Below are positions 1 through 9,200 of a stretch of DNA of 64,000 nucleotides, piece by piece (position 1 is the stretch's first letter; each line of letters begins with the position of its first letter). The DNA comes from Polaromonas sp047303325 (GTDB taxonomy: Bacteria; Pseudomonadota; Gammaproteobacteria; Burkholderiales; Burkholderiaceae_C). The stretch covers positions 1-64,000 of the forward strand of contig NZ_JBKBEX010000008.1 of the NCBI RefSeq assembly GCF_047303325.1. The letters are read 5' to 3'. The position numbers were made by a program, and so were the translations under genes. The notes below the pieces were generated by a model. The model had not been told where the DNA came from. It did no database searches and saw nothing but the letters and a program-made list of their open reading frames with translations.

Positions 1-12
1 GTTGCGGCGCTA

Positions 13-33
13 GCCCATAGCCGTGCTATGGGC
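13..33. other. Short perfect hairpin of unknown role
   Basis: An 8-bp inverted repeat (GCCCATAG / CTATGGGC) with a 5-nt loop sits at the left edge. No T-run follows on either strand, so it is not a convincing intrinsic terminator. The rest of 1-159 shows no gene that I can support; the long plus-strand frame there runs on as the antisense of the downstream receptor gene. Confidence 0.3.
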
Positions 34-159
34 GTCGCACCGCGCCTTGCATCCCATCCCGAGAAGGGGCTTGCGCGGCCCCGTTTAGGCCGTGAACAGG
101 TTCTAAGAGCCGGGGTGTTTCAGGCGCCTGCCAAAGGGCGGCGCGCGGCTGATGGGATG

Positions 160-942
160 TTACTTCGCGACAGGCGGCTTGCTCACGTCGCGGTCAAACC
201 ACTTGGTGGAGATTTTCGCGAAGCTCCCGTCGGCCTGCAGGTCGGCCAGTGCCTTGTCGATGGCGGCCTTGAACTTGGGGTTGTTCTTGACGAAGGGGAT
301 GCCGGATTTTTCGAGATCGCCCACGGGCGCACCGGGCTTGAGCGGCAGCTTGGTCTGCTTGACGATGTAGGGGATCAAGAGGCTGTCGTTAAGCGCCGCG
401 TCGATGCGGCCCAGTGCCAGGTCCTGCAAATACTCTTGCGCGCCGGGATAGGTCTTGACGTCTATACCGCCCACCTTCTTGGCGATGTCGGCGTAGTTGG
501 TGCCCTGGCCCAGGCCCAGCTTTTTGCCCTTGAGATCGGCCAGCGATTTGAACTCGCGCTTTTCATCCTTGCGGATGATGAGCTGCGGGGCCGAGATGGT
601 GTAGGGCTCGGAGAAGTCAAAGGTCTCCTTGCGCTTGTCGGTGATGCCGACCTGGTTGATCACCACGTCGTACTTGCCGGCCTGCAGGCCGGCCAGGATG
701 GCGCTCCATTCGCTGGTCGAGAACTCGGCCTTCACGCCCAGCTTTTGCGCCAGGGCATTGGCCAGCTCGACTTCAAAGCCGGCAAGCTGGCCGCCTTCCT
801 TGTAGTTGAACGGAGGATAGGTGCCTTCGAGGGCCACCTTGAGCGTGCCGCGCTGCTTGACGGTGTCGAGCAGGTCGGCGGCGCTGGCGCCGAAAGCGAG
901 TGTCAAAAGGAGTGCGGAGGCGACGGCCTTGCGAATATTCAT
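160..942 (-). CDS. Amino-acid ABC transporter substrate-binding protein
   Basis: Periplasmic receptor of the polar amino-acid ABC family (type 2 periplasmic binding fold). The 260-residue protein opens with a signal peptide (MNIRKAV, then a hydrophobic stretch ending FGASA-A). It then shows the family pattern: GTLKVALEGTYPPFNY, a GFEVELANALA helix, the EWSAILAGLQAGKYD segment and DFSEPYT. I chose the ATG at 942 because AAGGG lies just upstream and the signal peptide begins there; the open frame extends 19 codons further without a better ribosome site. No permease or ATPase gene is next to it, so it either serves a transporter encoded outside the window or is an orphan. The ligand cannot be read from sequence. 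Confidence 0.9.
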   Translation of the reverse strand: MNIRKAVASALLLTLAFGASAADLLDTVKQRGTLKVALEGTYPPFNYKEGGQLAGFEVELANALAQKLGVKAEFSTSEWSAILAGLQAGKYDVVINQVGITDKRKETFDFSEPYTISAPQLIIRKDEKREFKSLADLKGKKLGLGQGTNYADIAKKVGGIDVKTYPGAQEYLQDLALGRIDAALNDSLLIPYIVKQTKLPLKPGAPVGDLEKSGIPFVKNNPKFKAAIDKALADLQADGSFAKISTKWFDRDVSKPPVAK

Positions 943-1041
943 ATTCAACCCTTGCATAAGAGAATTGTTATTGAGATGAAATGTGAATATTAGGCGCATC
1001 GCCAGGCGGATGCATGGCGGGCTGTTAAAGCCCTACGTGGC

Positions 1042-1064
1042 ATCCGGTGATGGATTCACCGGGT
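1042..1064. other. Intergenic hairpin downstream of eptA
   Basis: The arms CCGGTGA and TCACCGG pair perfectly around TGGAT, and two outer pairs (one of them wobble) extend the stem. The hairpin lies just after the eptA stop. Neither side has a T-run, so it is more likely a 3' end stabiliser or a weak terminator than a classical one. Confidence 0.35.
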
Positions 1065-1066
1065 GC

Positions 1067-2749
1067 TCAGGGCTTGGCGCAGTGTGCGTAGATGTCGAGC
1101 GCGGGCTTGTAGACCGCGGTCTGCACATTCATCAGGCCCAGTACCGAATGGAAGTAGTTGTCGTGGCTGACGGGCACATCGAGTTGCTGCTTGAGGCAGG
1201 CCGTCGTCAGCTTGCTGCGCTGCTCGAAGCCGGGCGACAGCCAGGTGATCCAGGGCACGCGCTTTTGCACATCGGGCGCGATGCCGTAGGGCATGCCGTG
1301 CAGGTAGAGGTTGTTCTCGCCCAGCGATTCGCCATGGTCGGCCAGGTAGAGCAGGGCGGGCGCGCTGCGCGCTTCCTGTGCCTTGAGCCACTGGATGGAG
1401 GAGGCCAGCAGCTTGTCGGTGTAGACGATGCTGTTGTCGTAGGCATTGACGAGGCCTTCCTTGCTGCAGCTTTGCAGCGCGTTGTCGGTGCACTCGGGCA
1501 GGAATTTTTTGACGGCCTGCGGCGAGCGTTTGAAATAGGCCGGGCCGTGGCCGCCCATCTGGTGCATCACCACCACTACGCCTTTGGCGCGCCGCTCGGG
1601 GGGCAGCGCGGCGATGCGTTCGTCGATGCCGTGCAGCATCACCTCGTCAAAACATTCGCCGCTGTCGCACAGGCCGGGCACCTGGAGCTGCACCGTGTTG
1701 ACATTAGGCACCCGGTCGCACACGCCCTTGCAGCCCGACTGGTTGTCTATCCAGAGCACGGCCAGGCCCGCGCGCTGCAGCACGTCGAGCAGGCCTTCGT
1801 AATTGGCCGGCCGCGAGTCATAGGCCTCGCGCCCGAAGTGGGAGAACATGCAGGGCACGGAGGCGGCCGTGCTGGTGCCGCAGGACCAGGCGTTGCGCTG
1901 GCTCGCGACGTTCTCTTTGGCCAGCAGCGGGTTGGTCGGGCGGCCGTAACCGTTGAGCGAGAAGTTGCCGCTGCGCGCCGTCTCGCCCAGTACCAGCAGC
2001 AGCAACGGTGGCTTGTTTTGCGCGCTGTAGCTGGCGCCCAGTTTGGCGTCTTCGCCCAGCGGCAACACCACGGACTCATCGCGCTGGAAAGGCTTGGCCG
2101 CGATGGAGCCCAGCGCGTAGAAAGAATTGAGCGGGTTGATCAGGTAGCGCACATGGGTGTAGTTGCGCATGACCGAGGCAATGCTCTGGAAAAACAGGAA
2201 CACCACCAGCACCAGCAGCACGGAGGCGCCGGCCAGCGTGGCAAAGTTGCCCAGCAGCTGCCGTGCGGCACTGGCCCGCCTGACTTTTTGCCGCCACAGC
2301 AGCACCAGCGGCAGCACCGCCAGCACCAGCACCGTGGCCAGCAAACGCCAGTTCAGCAGGTCGCGGGTTTCGCGCACGTCGGTCTGCAGGGTGTTGACCA
2401 TCATGGTCTTGTCGATGACCACGCCGTAGGCCATCATGAAGTAGGCGCCAAAGGCCGCCGAGAGCAGGAACAGGGTAATGGCCGGCTTGAGCGTCCAGCG
2501 CCAGGCCAGCAGGCTCAGCAGGGCCGTGGTGGCCAGCGTGATCACCAGCACCAGCGCGATGCTGATGACGGCGGCCTGGCCGCCGCTCAGGCCCGGCAGG
2601 CGGGACAGCTCGCGCCACAGCGCGACGTTGCACACGGTGGCGATCCAGATGCTGGCCAGCACCACCAGCCACAGCGGGCGCATGCCGCGAGTGGGTTGAT
2701 CAGGTGGGCGGGGAAGGGTTCCGGCGTCGGACGGGGCTTGCAGCGGCAT
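1067..2749 (-). CDS. eptA: Lipid A phosphoethanolamine transferase (EptA family)
   Basis: Inner-membrane enzyme of the alkaline-phosphatase superfamily that moves phosphoethanolamine from phosphatidylethanolamine to lipid A. The 560-residue protein has the usual plan: about five hydrophobic segments in residues 25-190, then a periplasmic sulfatase domain. The phosphoryl-accepting threonine is T257 in LGETARSGNFS, followed by NGYGRPTNP. Further on, SCGTSTAASVPCMFSHF, a cysteine pair near SGCKGVC and the zinc site DHGESLGENNLYLHG are intact. Length matches EptA (about 550). The family can lower polymyxin susceptibility, but nothing mobile flanks this copy, so it looks like an intrinsic chromosomal gene. 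A short gap separates it from fghA upstream on the same strand, so read-through is possible. Confidence 0.93.
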   Translation of the reverse strand: MPLQAPSDAGTLPRPPDQPTRGMRPLWLVVLASIWIATVCNVALWRELSRLPGLSGGQAAVISIALVLVITLATTALLSLLAWRWTLKPAITLFLLSAAFGAYFMMAYGVVIDKTMMVNTLQTDVRETRDLLNWRLLATVLVLAVLPLVLLWRQKVRRASAARQLLGNFATLAGASVLLVLVVFLFFQSIASVMRNYTHVRYLINPLNSFYALGSIAAKPFQRDESVVLPLGEDAKLGASYSAQNKPPLLLLVLGETARSGNFSLNGYGRPTNPLLAKENVASQRNAWSCGTSTAASVPCMFSHFGREAYDSRPANYEGLLDVLQRAGLAVLWIDNQSGCKGVCDRVPNVNTVQLQVPGLCDSGECFDEVMLHGIDERIAALPPERRAKGVVVVMHQMGGHGPAYFKRSPQAVKKFLPECTDNALQSCSKEGLVNAYDNSIVYTDKLLASSIQWLKAQEARSAPALLYLADHGESLGENNLYLHGMPYGIAPDVQKRVPWITWLSPGFEQRSKLTTACLKQQLDVPVSHDNYFHSVLGLMNVQTAVYKPALDIYAHCAKP

Positions 2750-2786
2750 AGCGCTGCATTGTATGGGCCGTGGGCTTATGCGGTCC

Positions 2787-3659
2787 TTAAGCCTGGGCCG
2801 TCAAACCCAGTTGCCGCGCATGGTGGTGCAGGTGTTCGGCCATGAAGCTCGCGATGAAGTAATAGCCGTGGTCGTAGCCCGCATGGCGGTGCAGTGCCAG
2901 CGGCTGGCCGGCCTTGGCACAGGCGGCTTCAAACAGCTCGGGGTGCAGCTGCTCGGCGAGGAATTTGTCGGCCAGGCCTTGGTCTACGCGAATGCCGCCG
3001 GGGTAGGGCGCCGCGGGCATGAGATTCATCAAGGCCGTGGCGTCGTGCTCGGCCCAGGTGGACTCATCGCTGCCGAGATAGCCGGTGAAGGCCTTGCGCC
3101 CCCAGGGGCACCGGCTGGGCGCGCAGATGGGCGCAAAGGCCGAGACCGACTTGAACAGGTCCGGATGCCTGAGCGCGAGTGTCAGCGCACCATGGCCGCC
3201 CATGGAATGGCCGAAGAGGCCGATGCGCTCCGCGTCCAGCGGCAGGGCGCCGGCCAGCAGCGGCAGCAGCTCCGCCGTGATGTAGCTCTCCATGCGGTAG
3301 TGCTGGGACCATGGGGCTTGCGTGGCGTCGAGGTAGAAGCCGGCGCCCACGCCGAAGTCCCAGTTGTCGGTTTCGCCTGGGACCTTGGCGCCGCGCGGGC
3401 TGGTGTCGGGCGCGACCAGGGCCAGGCCCAGCTCGGCGGCCAGGCGCTGGGCACCCGCTTTGATCATGAAGGTTTCTTCGTTGCAGGTCAGGCCCGCGAG
3501 GTAGACCAGGAAGGGCACCTTGTTGCCGTCCACGGCCTGCGGCGGCAGAAAGACCGAAAAGCGCATGGGCAGGCCGATCTCGCGCGAGCCGTGCTGGTAA
3601 AAGCGCTGCAGGCCGCCGAAGCAGCCGTGTTCGCTGAGGAGTTCGAGCTGGCTTGCCAT
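2787..3659 (-). CDS. fghA: S-formylglutathione hydrolase
   Basis: Cytosolic serine esterase that hydrolyses S-formylglutathione to formate and glutathione, the second step of glutathione-dependent formaldehyde oxidation. The 290-residue protein carries the nucleophile motif GHSMGGHGAL (Ser152). Aspartate and histidine candidates for the triad lie in the C-terminal third, the histidine in AGYDHGYYF. The N-terminal LVYLAGLTCNEETF, with its cysteine near the active site, is typical of this esterase D family. The gene starts 5 nt after the adhC stop, so the two form an operon in pathway order. Confidence 0.95.
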   Translation of the reverse strand: MASQLELLSEHGCFGGLQRFYQHGSREIGLPMRFSVFLPPQAVDGNKVPFLVYLAGLTCNEETFMIKAGAQRLAAELGLALVAPDTSPRGAKVPGETDNWDFGVGAGFYLDATQAPWSQHYRMESYITAELLPLLAGALPLDAERIGLFGHSMGGHGALTLALRHPDLFKSVSAFAPICAPSRCPWGRKAFTGYLGSDESTWAEHDATALMNLMPAAPYPGGIRVDQGLADKFLAEQLHPELFEAACAKAGQPLALHRHAGYDHGYYFIASFMAEHLHHHARQLGLTAQA

Positions 3660-3664
3660 GCCGT

Positions 3665-4771
<1,107 letters not shown>

Positions 4772-5034
4772 GGGGTGGCCTCTTCTGCTGATGGGGGCGG
4801 CGGCGGCTTGCCGCGGACAGGCCACTATAAGCGACGACTCCGGCCGCATCGCCCGTGATCGCCGCGCGTGCTGTGCCATTTTGAGAAAAAAAGCGCGGCC
4901 CGGGGGAAATACCGGCTCGCCGGGCCGGGTTTCGATCCGCGCCCGCTGCTTGCCGCGGGATGCCGTCGGTGCCGCAACTCCTGCTGCCACTTCTGCCACA
5001 CCTTCTGCTGCAATAATAGCCACGGAGGTCAGGG
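4772..5034. other. Divergent intergenic region between adhC and the metallopeptidase-helicase pair
   Basis: These 263 bases hold the promoters of both divergent units. I see no clear -10/-35 pair, no tRNA and no direct repeats that would mark an integration site. A near-consensus ribosome site (GGAGG) lies 9 nt before the plus-strand gene at 5035. Confidence 0.5.
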
Positions 5035-6261
5035 ATGCAGCAAGAGAGTTCAATCAATATCTCCCCGGGAGCCGGCGTACTTCTGCCTCTTCCTTATCAT
5101 GAGGCGGTGGTCGGTTACCTCAAAGAGCGCGAGCAGGAAGTCTGGGCGTGGGCCTGTTCCGCCAGGTCGCGCGAAGAGCATGCCGAAGCGGTCCGCGAAG
5201 CATTGCTCAAGCAGGCCTATCGCCTCGACGCCGCCACCTACCCCGACCTGCACCGGGCCGCCAACGCAGCAGCGGCCCGCCTCGGGCTCGACGTGCCGAT
5301 CACGCTCTACCAGGGCAATGACGGCCAGATCAATGCCAGTCTCTACTTTCTGGTCGGCGAAGCGCACGTGGTGTTCTCCGGACCCTTGCTCGACCGTCTC
5401 ACGGGCCCCGAGATCGAGGCGGTGCTCGGCCATGAGCTGGCCCACTACAAGCTGTGGACCGAGGCCGGCGGTATTTATCACGCGGCGGACCGCGTTCTCG
5501 AGGCAACCGCGGCCCACCCCGGCGCCACGCCCGCGCAACTGCAGACCAACCGCCTGTTCCGGCTATTCACCGAGGCCTATGCCGACCGCGGCTCGGTGGT
5601 CGCGAGCGGTTCGGTCGAAGCGTCCGTCGCCGCGCTCGTGAAGTCGGCGACGGGCCTCAGCAATGTGAGCGGTGCGAGCTATCTCGCGCAAGCGGCCGAG
5701 GTGGTCGCCAGGGAGCCGGCCGGGTCGTCGCAGGCCAGCCATCCTGAATCCTTCCTGCGCGCCCATGCGCTTGGCCTCTGGGCCAGCGGCGACGCGCAGG
5801 CCGAGTCCTGGCTCGACGCCGCGCTGCGCGGCCCGCTGAACCTGGATCAGGCCGACTGGCTGGCCCAGTTGCAGCTCGAGTCGCTCACTCGCCGCGCGCT
5901 CGCGGAGATGCTGCGACCGGCCTGGATGCGGAGCGACGCTAACTTGGCCCACGCGCGCAGGTTCTTTCCCGACTTCGAGGCCGGCGGTAAGTCGGATGAC
6001 ACTCTGACGCACGATCTGGCTGCGGCCCCTCGGTGCGCCGACTACCTAAGCGCCTTGCTGATCGACATCGCCGCCAGCGACCGTGCAATGGAGGATGTCG
6101 CGCTTGCCTGGGCGCTCGAATTGGGCGACGCCTGGAACGTCGGCGATCAGCTGCAGGCGCGCATGTTGAAAGACCTCAAAATGACCAAGCGGCAATTCAG
6201 CAAACTCAAGCAGGGTGCGCGTGCCCTGCTGGACAAGACCGAAAAAAACCATGTCGGATGA
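5035..6261 (+). CDS. M48-family zinc metallopeptidase, helicase-linked
   Basis: Predicted soluble zinc protease of 408 residues. The HELAH motif at 133-137 gives two histidine ligands and the catalytic glutamate. A TEAYADRGSV helix near 179-188 offers the downstream acidic ligand, and SHPESFLRAHAL near 235 matches the His-Pro element of M48 proteases. I see no signal peptide and no transmembrane segments, unlike HtpX or Ste24, so it should act in the cytosol. The C-terminal half (from about 250) is alpha-helical and unassigned. A strong GGAGG ribosome site precedes the ATG. The stop overlaps the start of the giant helicase gene by 11 nt, which implies translational coupling and a joint function. 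The substrate is unknown. Confidence 0.82.
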   Translation: MQQESSINISPGAGVLLPLPYHEAVVGYLKEREQEVWAWACSARSREEHAEAVREALLKQAYRLDAATYPDLHRAANAAAARLGLDVPITLYQGNDGQINASLYFLVGEAHVVFSGPLLDRLTGPEIEAVLGHELAHYKLWTEAGGIYHAADRVLEATAAHPGATPAQLQTNRLFRLFTEAYADRGSVVASGSVEASVAALVKSATGLSNVSGASYLAQAAEVVAREPAGSSQASHPESFLRAHALGLWASGDAQAESWLDAALRGPLNLDQADWLAQLQLESLTRRALAEMLRPAWMRSDANLAHARRFFPDFEAGGKSDDTLTHDLAAAPRCADYLSALLIDIAASDRAMEDVALAWALELGDAWNVGDQLQARMLKDLKMTKRQFSKLKQGARALLDKTEKNHVG

Positions 6262-9200
6262 TCTTTCATTTATCCAGTTGCTCGAGGCGGGGGCCTCGCG
6301 CGGCGGACTGCAGACCGAGGACGTTCTCGCGCTCGCGCTGCCGTTGTTTCGAGAGGTCGCCGGCCTTCATGCCAGCGAAAAAACCGCCGATTTAGACGGT
6401 CCGCGCGATGTGGTGGTGGATGTTGGCGGCACGCTCGCCCTGCGTGACCCGCATGGCCACGCCGCGCGGGACCACCGCGATGCCGTGGAGAAGGTGCTGG
6501 CGCCGGTGTCGTCCGTGCTGCAAGTGGTCGGGGAAAGCCGCGTAACGCAAGATCCGCTTGATTACACCTCCGAGGACCTCCGCGTCGCAGGTGCGCCAAC
6601 GGCCGAAACGCTGACGCGCCCAGTGTACATGCCAGGTTACCGATGCTGGGAGCAGGTGGTCGGCCATCACGACGCCGTCACCGACATCTTCTGCCTCGGC
6701 CAGGTGCTCGCGAGCCTTTCCTGCGACCTCGACTTCACTGACGAGGACGATGTGCGCTCGTTCGCGCGCCACCGGAACAACCTGTTCGAGCTTCAGACCC
6801 GGCTGCACCCCGTGGTCGCGAGCATCATTGTCGAGATGACCGAGCTCGACCGGCGGCGGCGGGCCAAGGACCTGGCCTCGCTGATCACCCGTCTGGAGAC
6901 CTATCGCGAGCAGCCGCAGGATCTGGCGATCGATAGGGTGCTGGCGGGCCAGACCGGAGAGGCGCGCCAGCAGCGCGCCATGCAGGCGCATCTGCGCGAC
7001 CGTCTGTTCGATCTCTCGCGACGTAACCGCCTGCTGCATTTCCGGCCGACGCAGTCTTCGGTGAACCTCACCGTCGCGAGCGTGCCGCTCGTGGTCGACA
7101 TGAAGAATATCCGGTTGGACCAACTCTGTGTCTGGACCGGGAAGTTCGCCGCGGCCGTCGGCGGTGGCGACAAGGTGTTGCTGGCCAACTGGCTGCGCTT
7201 CGAGGACCAGCCCTATCTGCCGAGCGCGCTCGACCGCATCATGCAGGAAGACCGCCGGGACCGCGCCGAGTACGGTCTTTCGCAGCTTTCGCTGGTGCTC
7301 GCTTTCTTTCGCTGGCACAACCTCAAGGAGGCGAAGGACGAGCGCATCGTGTCGCCTCTCCTGCTGTTGCCGGTGGAGCTGACGCGCAAGAAGGGCGTGC
7401 GCGATCAGTACGTGCTACAGGCGCAGGCGCCGGGGGCGGAGGTCAACCCGGTGCTGCGCCACCAGCTGCGCACAGTCTATGGGATAGAGTTGCCCGAGAC
7501 CGTGGATTTGACCGACGAGGCCCTCGCGGCGTTTCATCGTTCGCTGCAGGCCGGTATCGCGGCCAGTGAGCCGGGCGTGCGGCTCAACCTGGTCGACAAG
7601 CCGGAGATTGAGCTGATCCACCAGCGCGCGCGCCAGCGGCTCGAGCAGTTCCGCCGCCGGCGCCGCAATGAGCCCGCGCGCGCCGCGACACCGGCCACGC
7701 TCGACACGGACTACAGCTATGCCGAGGACGACTTTCGCCCGCTTGGACTCAAACTGTTCCACGAGCGCGTGCGGCCCGCCGCGTTGCCTCTGCGCGATGC
7801 GCTGGGCGCCGCGCCGGCCCCGCGCCACCCGAACGTGGCACCCGCAGCGGCCGCGGAGGACGAGCGGACGACCTTTTTGCAGCGCGAGCGCACAGGCAAC
7901 CCCTACGAATGGGATCTCGACCTCACTTCGGTGACGCTTGGAAACTTCAACTACCGAAAGATGTCGCTGGTGCGCGACTACAACGCACTGGTCGAGGGCG
8001 ATATCGCCAACGAGGCATTCAAGCGCGTGTTCTCGCTCAAGCCGCGCGCGCTGGAAGACCGGCCCGCCGACCTGATCCCTCTGCCCGACCGATGGACGGT
8101 GGTGCCCGCCGACGCGACGCAGATGGCCGCCGTCGCCCTGGCCCGCTCGGGCGAGAGTTACATCATCCAGGGCCCGCCCGGCACCGGTAAATCGCAGACC
8201 ATCACCAACCTCATCGCCGATCAAGTGGGGCGCGGCAAGCGTGTGCTGTTCGTCTGCGAGAAGCGAGCCGCCATCGACGTGGTGTTCCACCGGCTGCGGC
8301 AGCAACGGCTCGACGAGCTGTGCTGCATGATCCACGACTCGCAGACAGACAAAAAGGGCTTCGTGCTCGACCTCAAGCAGACCTACGAGCAGTGGCTCGC
8401 CAACGCCGACGCCTCCGAGGAACTGGTGCGGCAGCGTGCGCAGGTCGCGGAACTGGTGCAGGAGGACCTTGCGGCGCTCGAGCGTTTCGACGCCGCGATG
8501 CGCTCGGGTGGCGAGCCGGTGGGCCTCTCGGCGCATGGGCTGCTGCGGCGTCTGGTGGCGCTCGCGCCGCACGCGGCGGAACTGCCCGCCGCAGCCGCCG
8601 AGGCCTTGCCGGAGTACGCGGCTTGGCAGGTCCACGGCGGACTGGCCTTGCGCATCGGGCAGGTGCTGCAGGAGGTGTTCGGCGTGTCCGCACTGGCAGA
8701 GCATGTGTTCGCGCGCCTGAGCGACGAGCTGGTGCGCGCGGAGCAGCCTTTGGGCGCGGTGCTGCGGCTGGTCGACACGGCCGAGCCGATGATCGATGCA
8801 GCGTTCGATGCGCTGGCTTCGCTATGGCCCGAGGCGGGAAACCTCGAGTGGACGGAATTAAAGCGGCTGGTGGATTTCGCACGCCGGCTGGCGGCGCTCG
8901 GCGACAGCGCGTTTCACGGCCTGCTGGATGCGCGAAGCGATGCGGCAAAGGCCTTCGACGACGAGCGCGCCGGCATTGACGGGTGCGCCCGGCAGCTTGT
9001 CCAGGCACAGGCGCTCACGACCCATTGGCGGCGAAAGCTCGCGCCCGCCGACACGGCGCAGGCGCTGGCACAGGCGCGCATGCAGGAAGGATCAGCGATG
9101 CGCTGGCTCTCGCCCTCGTGGTGGCGTTTGCGCGGCGTGCTGAACGCGCACTACGACTTCAGCGCACATGCGGTAAAGCCGAAGCTCGCAGGGCTGTTGA

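Noticed and set aside
1067..2749. Acquired mobile colistin-resistance gene (mcr type)
   Set aside because: No insertion sequence or plasmid signature flanks the gene, and it sits among ordinary chromosomal genes. It is better called an intrinsic eptA homologue.
983..2845. Plus-strand open frame of about 620 codons opposite eptA
   Set aside because: It is antisense to an intact enzyme with all active-site motifs; the product is Gln/His-rich shadow translation.
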